A stretch of DNA of 64,000 nucleotides from Haloarcula laminariae (lineage in GTDB: Archaea > Halobacteriota > Halobacteria > Halobacteriales > Haloarculaceae). The notes under the pieces were generated by a model. That model was given only the letters and a program-made list of their open reading frames with translations, was not told where the DNA came from and ran no database searches. Within the stretch, counting starts at the first letter, position 1, and each line of letters opens with the position of its first letter. The stretch is taken from positions 186,001-250,000 of the forward strand of contig NZ_JAMZFY010000002.1 of assembly GCF_025457605.1 (NCBI RefSeq), written 5' to 3'. Position numbers and translations under genes: made by a program. Shown piece after piece: positions 44,064 through 51,312 of this stretch.

Positions 44064-44846
44064 ATGGACCTCGAACTGGCGGGCAATGCGGTGTTGTGTA
44101 CGGCGGCGACGAGCGGACTCGGACGGGCCAGCGCCGAGCGGTTCGCACGCGAGGGCGCGGACGTGGCGGTCTGTGGAACGACACCGGAACACGTCGCGGA
44201 GACACGCGAGGCCCTCGAAGGCATCGGTGACGGCGACGTCCTGGCCGTCGAGGCCGACATCACCGACCCCGACGAGATAGAGGCGCTCGTCGAGGAGACC
44301 GTCGACCGGTTCGGCGGGCTGGACCACGTCGTCACGAGCGCGGGCGGCCCCGCACCCGGCCCGTTCATGGAGACGACCGAGCGCCAGTGGTACACCGCCT
44401 ACGACCTGCTGGTGATGAGCGTCGTCTGGACGACGCGGGCGGCCTACCCCCACCTCGAGGCCTCCGACGCCGGGACCGTCGTCAACATCACTTCGAGCTC
44501 GGTCCGGGAGGTCATCGACGACCTCGTCCTCTCGAATGCCGTTCGGCGAGCGGTCATCGGTCTGATGAAGACCCAGGCCCGCGAGTTCGCCCCCGAAGTG
44601 CGGGTCAACGCCGTCCTCCCGGGCACCCACGAGACGCCGCGAATCGAGGAAATCGTCGAGTCCGGCGTCGAGCGCGGCGAGTACGACTCCTACGAGGAGG
44701 GCCTCGAAGCGTGGTCCGACGCGCCGCTGGGGCGGGTCGGTCAGCCCGAGGAACTCGGCGACGTGGTCGCGTACCTCTCGTCGGCCCGGTCGTCGTACGT
44801 CACCGGGACCGCGCTGGCCGTTGACGGTGGCATGATGCGGAGCTAG
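44064..44846 (+). CDS. Short-chain dehydrogenase/reductase with altered catalytic site
   Basis: 260 residues. The Rossmann fold is clear (VLCTAATSGLGRASAERFAREGADVAVCG; NAG-equivalent TSAGGPAPGPF; VVNITSSS). The catalytic YxxxK position reads SNAVR in DLVLSNAVRRAVIGLMKT, so both the tyrosine and lysine are replaced. The terminal GTALAVDGGMM motif is intact. The family is annotated 3-oxoacyl-reductase-like, but with this site its chemistry is uncertain. The gene is followed by tandem 61-bp repeats. Confidence 0.85.
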   Translation: MDLELAGNAVLCTAATSGLGRASAERFAREGADVAVCGTTPEHVAETREALEGIGDGDVLAVEADITDPDEIEALVEETVDRFGGLDHVVTSAGGPAPGPFMETTERQWYTAYDLLVMSVVWTTRAAYPHLEASDAGTVVNITSSSVREVIDDLVLSNAVRRAVIGLMKTQAREFAPEVRVNAVLPGTHETPRIEEIVESGVERGEYDSYEEGLEAWSDAPLGRVGQPEELGDVVAYLSSARSSYVTGTALAVDGGMMRS

Positions 44847-44875
44847 CGAGGAAGCGACCGAAGGGAGCTTCCTCG
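44847..44875. terminator. Hairpin after the SDR gene
   Basis: CGAGGAAGC (44847-44855) and GCTTCCTCG (44867-44875), a perfect 9-bp stem with 11-base loop, starting at the stop codon and running into the first tandem repeat. Confidence 0.45.
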
Positions 44876-45037
44876 TAGCGGAACGGGGAGCGTAGCGACC
44901 CGTGGAGCAGGCGGGAGACCGAAGGGAGCTTCCTCGTAGCGGAACGGGGAGCGTAGCGACCCGTGGAGCAGGCGGGAGACCGAAGGGAGCTTCCTCGTAG
45001 CGGAACGGGGAGCGTAGCGACCCGTGGAGCAGGCGAG
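44857..45037. repeat. Three tandem copies of a 61-bp unit
   Basis: Units start at 44857, 44918 and 44979, each beginning ACCGAAGGGAGCTTCCTCGT; the last is slightly shortened at its end. They are virtually identical. There are no spacers, so this is not a CRISPR. It fills most of the gap between the SDR and the membrane protein at 45109; the unit is not a multiple of three and lies outside genes. Confidence 0.9.
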
Positions 45038-45078
45038 ACCAGCAGCTCTGCGGCTCACTCCGTTCACCGCGTCGCTTT

Positions 45079-45107
45079 CGAGGGTCCTCCCGGTGGTCGG
45101 ACCCTCG
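45079..45107 (-). terminator. Hairpin terminator for the following minus-strand gene
   Basis: CGAGGGTCC (45079-45087) and GGACCCTCG (45099-45107), a perfect 9-bp stem, directly beyond the stop codon of the gene at 45109-45336. Confidence 0.5.
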
Positions 45108-45108
45108 C

Positions 45109-45336
45109 CTACTCCGGCGGCTGGAACCGGTCGCGGGCGGCGCCGTCGCCGGTCGCGAGCTGCCACACCAACAGTCCGAGACAGACCAGCGCGACGGCGG
45201 CTGTCGCGATGTAGCCGGCGCTGCCGACGGCAAACAGCTGGTCGGGAAAGAGCGCGGCGAGGACGAGCAGGCCGACGGCAGCGAGCCCGGACAGCAGCGG
45301 CACGACCGTGAGCCAGAACTGCCGGAGGACACCCAT
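45109..45336 (-). CDS. Small two-helix membrane protein
   Basis: 75 residues: MGVLRQFWLTVVPLLSGLAA, then VGLLVLAALFPDQLFAVGSAGYIATAAVALVCLGLLVWQLATGDGAARDRFQPPE. Two membrane helices with a short loop and a polar C-terminus. Family unknown. Followed by a perfect hairpin terminator, which supports that it is a real, separately transcribed gene. Confidence 0.65.
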   Translation of the reverse strand: MGVLRQFWLTVVPLLSGLAAVGLLVLAALFPDQLFAVGSAGYIATAAVALVCLGLLVWQLATGDGAARDRFQPPE

Positions 45337-45384
45337 ACCCGCCCACTCGCCGGCGACTGTAATGTCAGTTTTGACAAGAAGCTG

Positions 45385-45672
45385 TCACCACGTCTCGATG
45401 GTACCCTCGTCGATGTCCTCCACACAGCCCTGGCAGTCGGGGTGGTCGGGGTCGAAACACTCCGGCCGGGCCCGCTCGTCGAGCGAGACGGCGCGGCGGT
45501 CGGCGTGGCGGCGACAGACGATGCGCGCCCGCCCGTCCTCGTCCCGCGGGAGTCCCGCCATCGCGGCCCGTTTCCCGTCGCTGAAGGCGCGTTTGGCCTC
45601 CGAGAGCTGGTTTCCGACCGACCGGAGGCTCCCGCTGATGAAGCGTCCGAGGCGGTCGTCGTCGTCGGCCAT
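45385..45672 (-). CDS. Small cysteine-containing haloarchaeal protein
   Basis: 95 residues from MADDDDRLGRF. The C-terminal part ARIVCRRHADRRAVSLDERARPECFDPDHPDCQGCVEDIDEGTIETW has four cysteines (VC, EC, DCQGC) that could bind zinc. It resembles a conserved haloarchaeal family (I believe DUF7091). The in-frame upstream codon at 45696 was not used because conservation begins at MADD. Function unknown. Confidence 0.75.
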   Translation of the reverse strand: MADDDDRLGRFISGSLRSVGNQLSEAKRAFSDGKRAAMAGLPRDEDGRARIVCRRHADRRAVSLDERARPECFDPDHPDCQGCVEDIDEGTIETW

Positions 45673-45742
45673 ACCCACGCTATCGGCCGCCGGCAAATCA
45701 ATCTTCCCGACGGGGCCAGCTGCTCACCAGTTGGCCGTCCCC

Positions 45743-45752
45743 GGCTTTCACT
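45743..45752 (+). promoter_or_regulatory. Upstream half of a 10-bp inverted repeat around the rpa3 promoter
   Basis: GGCTTTCACT; its exact complement AGTGAAAGCC is at 45831-45840, one base before the rpa3 ATG. The TATA box TTTATAAC (45773-45780) lies between them. Confidence 0.4.
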
Positions 45753-45772
45753 TTCACCACGCTAAACGAGAG

Positions 45773-45780
45773 TTTATAAC
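45773..45780 (+). promoter_or_regulatory. TATA box of rpa3-rpap3
   Basis: TTTATAAC, about 62-69 bases before the ATG, so the message carries a leader of roughly 35-40 bases. That leader can fold: TTCGGGTG (about 45796-45803) with CACCGAA (45809-45815), one bulge. Confidence 0.5.
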
Positions 45781-45841
45781 CGAAGCCGACCAACCTTCGG
45801 GTGTCTCCCACCGAAAAACAAAGCGGAGACAGTGAAAGCCA

Positions 45842-46783
45842 ATGTCAGAGACAGATTTGCGTACCCACGCCGAAGAGATACACGAGCAGTTTTCCGACCA
45901 GCTAGATATCGACGTCGACGACGTCGAGGAGCGACTTGACACGCTGGTCAACGAGTACAAGGTACCCGCGACCGAGGCCCGGCGCAGCGTCGTCAACACC
46001 TACCTGGACGAGGCCGGGATGGAGCGCGACCAGCTCGGCGGCGGGAACGGCGGCAACGAACAGGTCGACCTCGCGGACGTCGACGCCCCCGAGGAGTGGG
46101 TCGACATCCGCGCGACCGTCGTCGAGCTATGGGAGCCCCGCGCCGACGCCGTGGCCCAGGTCGGGCTGCTGGGCGACGAGACGGGCACCATCAAGTTCAC
46201 CAAGTGGTCGAAATCCGACCTGCCGGAACTGGAGGAGGGCAAGTCCTACAGCCTCCGAAACGTCGTCACCGACGAGTACCAGGGCCGGTTCTCGGTCAAA
46301 CTCAACCGGACGACGACCATCGAGGAGCTGGACGAGGAGATAGCGGTCGGCGACGACAGCGTCGAGGTCGAGGGCGCGCTGGTCGACATCCAGTCGGGCT
46401 CGGGGCTCATCAAGCGCTGTCCGGAGGAGGACTGCACTCGCGTCCTCCAGAACGGCCGCTGTAGCGAACACGGCGAGGTCGAAGGGGAGTTCGACCTCCG
46501 AATCAAGGGCGTCTTAGACGACGGCGAGGAGGTCACGGAGGTCATCTTCGACGAGGAGGCCACGGAGAAACTCACCGGCATCACCCTCGAAGAGGCCAAG
46601 GAGATGGCGATGGACGCGCTCGATACGACCGTCGTCGCGGACGAGATGCGCGCCGACATCCTCGGGCGCTACTACAGGGTCACTGGTCCGACCTTCGGAC
46701 GCTACGTCCTGGCGGACGAGCAGGAGCGGCTGCGCGGGCCCGTGGATGCGGACGAACTACTCATCAAAGCGAGGTCGATATAG
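45842..46783 (+). CDS. rpa3: Replication protein A, RPA3 type
   Basis: 313 residues, single-stranded DNA-binding protein. N-terminal helical domain (1-60), OB fold at about 75-165 (WVDIRATVVELWEPRADAVAQVGLLGDETGTIKFTKWSKSDLPELEEGKSYSLRNVVTDEY), and a zinc finger CPEEDC...GRCSEH near 195-217 followed by a second OB-like segment. The single full OB fold, length and the adjacent RPA-associated gene match haloarchaeal RPA3 rather than RPA1 or RPA2. Functions in replication and repair. Its stop directly adjoins the next start. Confidence 0.92.
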   Translation: MSETDLRTHAEEIHEQFSDQLDIDVDDVEERLDTLVNEYKVPATEARRSVVNTYLDEAGMERDQLGGGNGGNEQVDLADVDAPEEWVDIRATVVELWEPRADAVAQVGLLGDETGTIKFTKWSKSDLPELEEGKSYSLRNVVTDEYQGRFSVKLNRTTTIEELDEEIAVGDDSVEVEGALVDIQSGSGLIKRCPEEDCTRVLQNGRCSEHGEVEGEFDLRIKGVLDDGEEVTEVIFDEEATEKLTGITLEEAKEMAMDALDTTVVADEMRADILGRYYRVTGPTFGRYVLADEQERLRGPVDADELLIKARSI

Positions 46784-47392
46784 ATGGCTACTACCCCAAC
46801 CCGCGAAGTCGCCCGGCGCGTCTTCGCACGAGAGTTCAACGACGCGAGTTACACGTTCAAGGAGTCCGACGACGACCGAGCGCCGGTGTACGTCCTCCTG
46901 CCGACTGGCCAGCGGGCCAACCGCGTGTTCCTCGTCGGCACCCTCACCGAGACCGAGGACGTCGGCGAGGACAGCGAGTACTGGCAGGGGCGGGTCGTCG
47001 ACCCGAACGGCGACACGTTCTTCATGTACGCCGGGCAGTACCAGCCCGACGCCGCCTCGATGCTGCGCGAGCTGGAGCCGCCGGCCTACGTCGCCGTTGT
47101 GGGCAAGCCCCGAACCTACGAGACCGACGAGGGCGACGTGAACGTCTCGGTGCGCCCCGAGTCCATCTCGGAGGTCGACGAGGCGACGCGTGACCGCTGG
47201 GTCGTCGAGGCGGCCGAGCGGACCCTCGAACGCATCCGACGCTTCACCGACGCCGACCCGGAGGGCCCGGACGTCGACGAGTACGTCCGGATGGCCCACG
47301 AGGAGTACGGCGACGACGTGGAGCCGTACCGCCAGTCCGTCGTCGGCGCCTTAGAGAGCATGGAAGACGCCGCGGAAGCCAGCGCCGACTGA
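46784..47392 (+). CDS. rpap3: RPA-associated protein RPAP3
   Basis: 202 residues, COG3390 type: an OB fold (REVARRVFAREFNDASYTFKESDDDRAPVYVLLPTGQRANRVFLVGTLTETEDV...YWQGRVVDPNGDTFFMYAGQYQPDAASMLRELEPPAYVAVVGK) and a helical C-terminus (RFTDADPEGPDVDEYVRMAHEEYGDDVEPYRQSVVGALESM). In Haloferax the corresponding gene is required with rpa3, and the two form a complex. The start immediately follows the rpa3 stop, consistent with one operon. Confidence 0.92.
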   Translation: MATTPTREVARRVFAREFNDASYTFKESDDDRAPVYVLLPTGQRANRVFLVGTLTETEDVGEDSEYWQGRVVDPNGDTFFMYAGQYQPDAASMLRELEPPAYVAVVGKPRTYETDEGDVNVSVRPESISEVDEATRDRWVVEAAERTLERIRRFTDADPEGPDVDEYVRMAHEEYGDDVEPYRQSVVGALESMEDAAEASAD

Positions 47393-47413
47393 CGGTCCGT
47401 CGCGCTCGGTTTT

Positions 47414-47830
47414 TCAGAGTTCGAGCAGCTCGAGCAGCGTGCCGTCGGGGTCCCGGATAAAGCAGATACGGGTCCCGCTCTCGGTGGTCTGTGGATCGGC
47501 GATGGGCTCGACGCTCTCGGGCAGCGAGTCGTACACCGCGTCGAGGTCGTCGACCTCCAGCCCGAGGTGGTTCGCTCCGGGCTGATTGAGTTCGGTCTCG
47601 GCGGCCCGCTCGCCTTCGGGCGTGTACTCGACGAGTTCGATGCGGGCGTCGCCGGCCTCCAGGTGGGCAAACTGCGCGCTCGCGCCGTCGATACCCACGC
47701 CGGTGGCGAACGCCTCCCCGCCGACGGCGAACTCGCTCAGCACCTCGAGGCCGAGCGTGTCGCGATAGAAGGCGATAGCGCGGTCGAGGTCGCTCACGGT
47801 GACGGCGAAATGGTGTGCGGTCGGGTCCAT
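47414..47830 (-). CDS. VOC (glyoxalase/bleomycin-resistance) family protein
   Basis: 138 residues. Two beta-alpha-beta-beta-beta modules: HHFAVTVSDLDRAIAFYRDTLGLEVLSEFAVGGEAF and ANHLGLEVDDLDAVYDSLPESVEP, with metal-ligand candidates His7 and a C-terminal Glu in DPDGTLLELLEL. The pattern is that of methylmalonyl-CoA epimerase or lactoylglutathione lyase-like proteins; the substrate is not clear from the sequence. Confidence 0.85.
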   Translation of the reverse strand: MDPTAHHFAVTVSDLDRAIAFYRDTLGLEVLSEFAVGGEAFATGVGIDGASAQFAHLEAGDARIELVEYTPEGERAAETELNQPGANHLGLEVDDLDAVYDSLPESVEPIADPQTTESGTRICFIRDPDGTLLELLEL

Positions 47831-47907
47831 ACCGTCGCGTCGTGGCGGCGCTGGTAAACCGTTTCGCGTGTCGTTGCCTGCTGTAGCGTGCGAGCGTCTG
47901 ACAAACG

Positions 47908-47915
47908 ATTATATA
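47908..47915 (+). promoter_or_regulatory. TATA box of the RHH-like gene
   Basis: ATTATATA, 27-34 bases before the ATG at 47942; leaderless arrangement. Confidence 0.55.
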
Positions 47916-47941
47916 CCAGGGGAGACGAGTAGGACACAACG

Positions 47942-48379
47942 ATGGGGAACAAGAACAAGACTATCTCGTTCCGGGTCAGCGAGGACAAGTTCGAGACCCT
48001 CCGGGAGATAGCGGAGGAACGCGACATCTCGCTGTCGGCGGTCTTTCGCGACTACGTCGACACGCTCGTCGACCACGACGGGCAGGTGACTGTCGCGCCG
48101 GACCACGAGATCGAGGCCGCAAACGCCGAGGAGACCAACGCCGAGAGCTTCCCGCCGAAAGTCGAGGTGCCAAAGAGCTTCGTCCGCGAGCACGAGCGCC
48201 TCGAACTGGAAGCAGAACACCTCCGCGAGCAACTGGAGGAACACAAGCGCTACGTCACCAAACTGCGCACGCAACTGGACGAGATGGACCAGGACGAGGT
48301 CATCCACCTCGAGGACTTAGACGAGGGCGAGGAGGAGGACGCCTCCTACCGCATCGGCAGCTTCGACGACGAGTACTAG
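47942..48379 (+). CDS. Ribbon-helix-helix-like protein with coiled coil
   Basis: 145 residues. Residues 5-45 (NKTISFRVSEDKFETLREIAEERDISLSAVFRDYVDTLV) have the beta-strand-helix-helix pattern of CopG/Arc-type DNA-binding proteins. A polar stretch follows, then a helix of about 35 residues with heptads (FVREHERLELEAEHLREQLEEHKRYVTKLRTQLDEMD), and an acidic end. Probably a dimeric transcription regulator that uses the coiled coil for higher assembly. A leaderless start is supported by the TATA box. Confidence 0.75.
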   Translation: MGNKNKTISFRVSEDKFETLREIAEERDISLSAVFRDYVDTLVDHDGQVTVAPDHEIEAANAEETNAESFPPKVEVPKSFVREHERLELEAEHLREQLEEHKRYVTKLRTQLDEMDQDEVIHLEDLDEGEEEDASYRIGSFDDEY

Positions 48380-48467
48380 CTCGGGTTGACTGGCTGTTTT
48401 CGGCCGTCACTGGCCTGTCGATTCCGGATTCCTTCTCGGCCGTCTCCACAGGCCCACGCGACGGCGC

Positions 48468-48923
48468 CTATCTGGCCAGGTTGTTTCGGCGCTCGCCGGC
48501 CAGTCGCTCCATCTCGCGGTTGCCGTCCACGCCCGCGAGCGTCTCGATGGCTTCCAGCGTTCGGATGCTGTTGTCCAGAAAGGAGAGGACGTCGCCGGGG
48601 TAGGCATACAGCATGTAGTCGTCGGTCATCACGTCGACGATGGCGTCCGGCCCGAGCCCCTGTTCGCGCAGTTCCAGCAGGTAGGTCATGAACTTCCGCT
48701 CCGGGCAGCCACAGTGCGGGGCGGCCTGGCACTCACAGTCCATGAAGTCCTCCGCGAAATCCAGCACCCGCTCCCGGGAGGCGTCGTCGAGCTTCGCCAG
48801 CCCCTCGCCCTGGAAGAGGATGTCGAGCGTCGCCCCCTTGAACGCCCCTTTCGGGAAGCTCGTCTCCAGCTGGGAGGCGAGCTGCTGGTGGTTCTTGACG
48901 TATATCTTGTCCGTGATAGCCAC
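48468..48923 (-). CDS. DUF5814-like protein
   Basis: 151 residues. Conserved haloarchaeal sequence: IYVKNHQQLASQLETSFPKGAFKGATLDILFQGEGLAKLDDASRERVLDFAEDFMDCECQAAPHCGCPERKFMTYLLELREQGLGPDAIVDVMTDDYMLYAYPGDVLSFLD. The CECQAAPHCGCPE cysteine cluster suggests a metal or Fe-S site. The same region occurs at the C-terminus of some archaeal superfamily II helicases, so it may act with such an enzyme, but here it stands alone. Confidence 0.75.
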   Translation of the reverse strand: MAITDKIYVKNHQQLASQLETSFPKGAFKGATLDILFQGEGLAKLDDASRERVLDFAEDFMDCECQAAPHCGCPERKFMTYLLELREQGLGPDAIVDVMTDDYMLYAYPGDVLSFLDNSIRTLEAIETLAGVDGNREMERLAGERRNNLAR

Positions 48924-49154
48924 GCGTAGCCGTCCGTAGTCGCCGGGCGAGTAAAAGCGTCCCGGGACGGCTCACCGGCGTCACGACCGCGGAACGGAGA
49001 CGTACCGCAGGCGACACCGTAGGAGCTCCGCTCTCGCTCGCGCGGGGCACTATCTACACGCCTCCTGTAACGCGGCACCGGTGGGGCAGGCGCCCGCCAC
49101 TGAATCGACCGGGGTTCCCCGTGACCGGGCGGGGACAGCCGAATACCGGTCACC

Positions 49155-49625
49155 CTAGTTCCTGACCACGGAGACCGCGGTCCCAAGCAGGAAGAGTGCG
49201 CCGAACCCCATCACGAGCAACGGCTTGTCGCTCTGCTCGTGTTTGAGGTACGCGTTTCCGGGGGCCGACGGTCGGACGTAGGCGTCTACGGTCTGGCCGG
49301 CCGCGTACCCGTCGAGTTGTGCTCTCGCCTCGGATTCGCTGTCGAACTCCCGTGGCAACTCACCGGGATAGACGTTCGTGGAGGTGTATCGCTCGCCGTC
49401 GTAGGTGTAGTTGAACGTCACGCGCGGGGTGTAGCTCGTCCCGTGTTGCTTCTTGGTAGACTCGACCCCGGTCGAGATGACAGTCGCTTCGACCGTCTCC
49501 GACGAGCCCAGTGCGGTCGATTGCGCCGCGTAACTGTACCCCCCGTAGCCGAGCGTTCCGAGTCCGAGAAGCACCGCGAGCGCGACCTGAAGCGTTCCGG
49601 ACGGGCCGTTGAAGCTAAGCTCCAT
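49155..49625 (-). CDS. DUF3592 membrane protein
   Basis: 156 residues. A membrane helix near the start (LQVALAVLLGLGTLGYGGYSY), an extracytoplasmic beta domain (VEATVISTGVESTKKQHGTSYTPRVTFNYTYDGERYTSTNVYPGELPREFDSESEARAQLDGYAAGQTVDAYVRPSAPGNAYL) that matches DUF3592, and a second helix at the end (PLLVMGFGALFLLGTAVSVV). Function unknown. The 231-base gap before it, towards 48923, holds nothing I recognise. Confidence 0.8.
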   Translation of the reverse strand: MELSFNGPSGTLQVALAVLLGLGTLGYGGYSYAAQSTALGSSETVEATVISTGVESTKKQHGTSYTPRVTFNYTYDGERYTSTNVYPGELPREFDSESEARAQLDGYAAGQTVDAYVRPSAPGNAYLKHEQSDKPLLVMGFGALFLLGTAVSVVRN

Positions 49626-49752
49626 GTATGGGCGGGGACGCGATGGGACCGTAAAACCGGCTGCTGTTTCCCCGCTGCAACGACAGCCCAGTCTCCGGTC
49701 GTGGTGGCGTCACGCTGTGGGGTGGACACGCCACTCGTCGCGGGGCCGTTCG

Positions 49753-50310
49753 TCAGTCCAGCTCTCTGACGACTTCCGCGGGGTTTCCCCGAACGACGAC
49801 GTCGTCCGGGACGTCCCGGGTGACTACGGCCCCCGACGCCACCACCGACCGGTCGCCGACCTCGACGCCGGGATTGAGGACGGCCTGGCCCCCGATCCAG
49901 ACGTCGTCGCCCACGGTGACCGGTTTGCCGTACTCCTTGCCCTCGGCTCGCTCGACCGCGTCGAGCGGGTGGGTCGCCGTGTAGACGTGGACGGACGGTC
50001 CCAGCAGACACCGGTCCCCGAACTCGATGGCACAGACGTCGAGGAAGACACAGCCGAAGTTCGCGAAAAAGCGGTCACCGACGCTGATCTGGTCCCCGTA
50101 GTCACACCGGACGGGCGGCTCGACGGTCGGCTCCTCGCCGACCTCGCCGAACAGCTCGTCGAGGAGCAGCAGTCGGCTCTCCCGGTCGGTCGCCGCCGTC
50201 CGGTTGTACAACCGGACCAGTTCCCGCGCGCGCTCCCGTGCGGCGACGAGTTCCGGGTCCCGCGGGTCGTACAGCTCCCCGGCGAGCATCTTCTTTTTCT
50301 CGGTGGGCAT
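49753..50310 (-). CDS. Sugar O-acetyltransferase (LacA/Maa/NodL family)
   Basis: 185 residues from MPTEKKKMLAGELYDP, the typical N-terminal motif of the family; an ATG three codons upstream (50319) is possible. The C-terminal two thirds are left-handed beta-helix repeats (IEFGDRCLLGPSVHVYTATHPLD, PVTVGDDVWIGGQAVLNPGVEVGDRSVVASGAVVTRDVPDDVVVRGNPAEVVREL), with the catalytic histidine in TATHPLD. Transfers acetyl from acetyl-CoA to a sugar; substrate unknown. Confidence 0.92.
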   Translation of the reverse strand: MPTEKKKMLAGELYDPRDPELVAARERARELVRLYNRTAATDRESRLLLLDELFGEVGEEPTVEPPVRCDYGDQISVGDRFFANFGCVFLDVCAIEFGDRCLLGPSVHVYTATHPLDAVERAEGKEYGKPVTVGDDVWIGGQAVLNPGVEVGDRSVVASGAVVTRDVPDDVVVRGNPAEVVRELD

Positions 50311-50435
50311 ACGAGTCATTTCGGCGACGAACGGATAGCACTGGTGTCCGCTATCCGGTCCCGTGCGGAGCGGTCACGCACAAACCGCTGTCTGAGCCTC
50401 TTGAGCCCTTACCCAATACCCAGTTGACAGTCGAC

Positions 50436-50591
50436 ATGATGACACGAAGACTGTCTGTCTCCCTCGTTCCGGTCTCGGTGACGATAGCGGGCTGTTCCGT
50501 CGTCCAGAGCCAAAGCACACCGACGGCGGAACCGACTGGTGTTTCACCCGACGAGATACCGGGCGTTTCGGACGGGACGATGACGACGTGA
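50436..50591 (+). pseudogene. Truncated lipoprotein gene
   Basis: 51 codons: MMTRRLSVSLVPVSVTIAGC then SVVQSQSTPTAEPTGVSPDEIPGVSDGTMTT. A signal sequence with lipobox and the short linker that in haloarchaeal lipoproteins precedes a large domain (PGVSDGTMTD-like boundary), but the reading frame stops there. The 265 bases after it show no continuing coding in any frame. Either a remnant or a very short lipopeptide. Confidence 0.5.
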
Positions 50592-50823
50592 GGTGCGTGC
50601 TGGTCTGAGGTCGGCCGCTCCCGGCCGACTGTCCGAGAACTGCCGTTGCGGGGCCTCGTTGGACGCCGCTTCTCGTGTCTTCTATGAGATTCGTGAGTGT
50701 CGCCCGCCACCCATGTCTGACAGGTACTGGACACTACGTTCGGACTCTTGACATTCAGTTGTCTGGTCAGCGACCGACTCTACGGTCTGTTTTTAATTTT
50801 TACTCGAATTCGTGTCAGAGCAC

Positions 50824-50831
50824 GTTTATTA
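50824..50831 (+). promoter_or_regulatory. TATA box of the winged-helix gene
   Basis: GTTTATTA, 26-33 bases before the ATG at 50857; leaderless arrangement. A GGGAGGTAG sequence immediately before the ATG would be part of the promoter and not of the message. Confidence 0.5.
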
Positions 50832-50856
50832 CCCTCTGGCCTCCAGTGGGAGGTAG

Positions 50857-51114
50857 ATGCCACAGTACCAGATCGAGGAAGACATCCTCGACTACCTCTC
50901 GACTGCGGGACCCGCGAACAAACGATTCATCCGCCGAGCGCTGGCCCAGCAGTGGGAGGTTCGAATTACGTACTCGATGCTTGAACCCCTGCTGGAAAAG
51001 CTGTGCGAAGAGGGCGTCCTGTCCGCCGACCAGTCCGGCTCCATGGTCAGATACGACGTCAGTTACGAACGGAAACGCGACCTCTCGGCCAGCAAGGGTC
51101 GCATCAACGCCTGA
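50857..51114 (+). CDS. Small winged-helix-like protein
   Basis: 85 residues: MPQYQIEEDILDYLSTAGPA, then NKRFIRRALAQQWEVRITYSMLEPLLEKLCEEGVLSADQSGSMVRYDVSYERKRDLSASKGRINA. The helix-turn-helix pattern with a beta wing (GSMVRYDVSY) is that of small archaeal wHTH regulators. It stands alone with its own promoter. No target can be inferred. Confidence 0.75.
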   Translation: MPQYQIEEDILDYLSTAGPANKRFIRRALAQQWEVRITYSMLEPLLEKLCEEGVLSADQSGSMVRYDVSYERKRDLSASKGRINA

Positions 51115-51312
51115 CAAACGGGACCTCTCTGGTTCAAAGCGGGCACTCCTTTCTCGCCGGCCGCCAGTCGCTTTCGTCTACCAGTCGCCCTCGCCGCCAC
51201 CCCGCCGTCTCGTACAGCTGCGCGCCCGTGTCCGTGCGGGGACGAGGGACCCGACCGTGATACCTGGCCCCCACCTGCTGGCGCTGTCAGCGCACCGCCG
51301 TCGCCCCGGTAC

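Noticed and set aside
44857-45037. CRISPR array
   Set aside because: The repeats are directly adjacent with no unique spacers, the unit is 61 bp, and no cas genes are present.
43803-45701. 632-codon minus-strand frame
   Set aside because: Covers the TRAM and SDR genes on the other strand and the tandem repeats; low-complexity Arg/Ser/Pro product.
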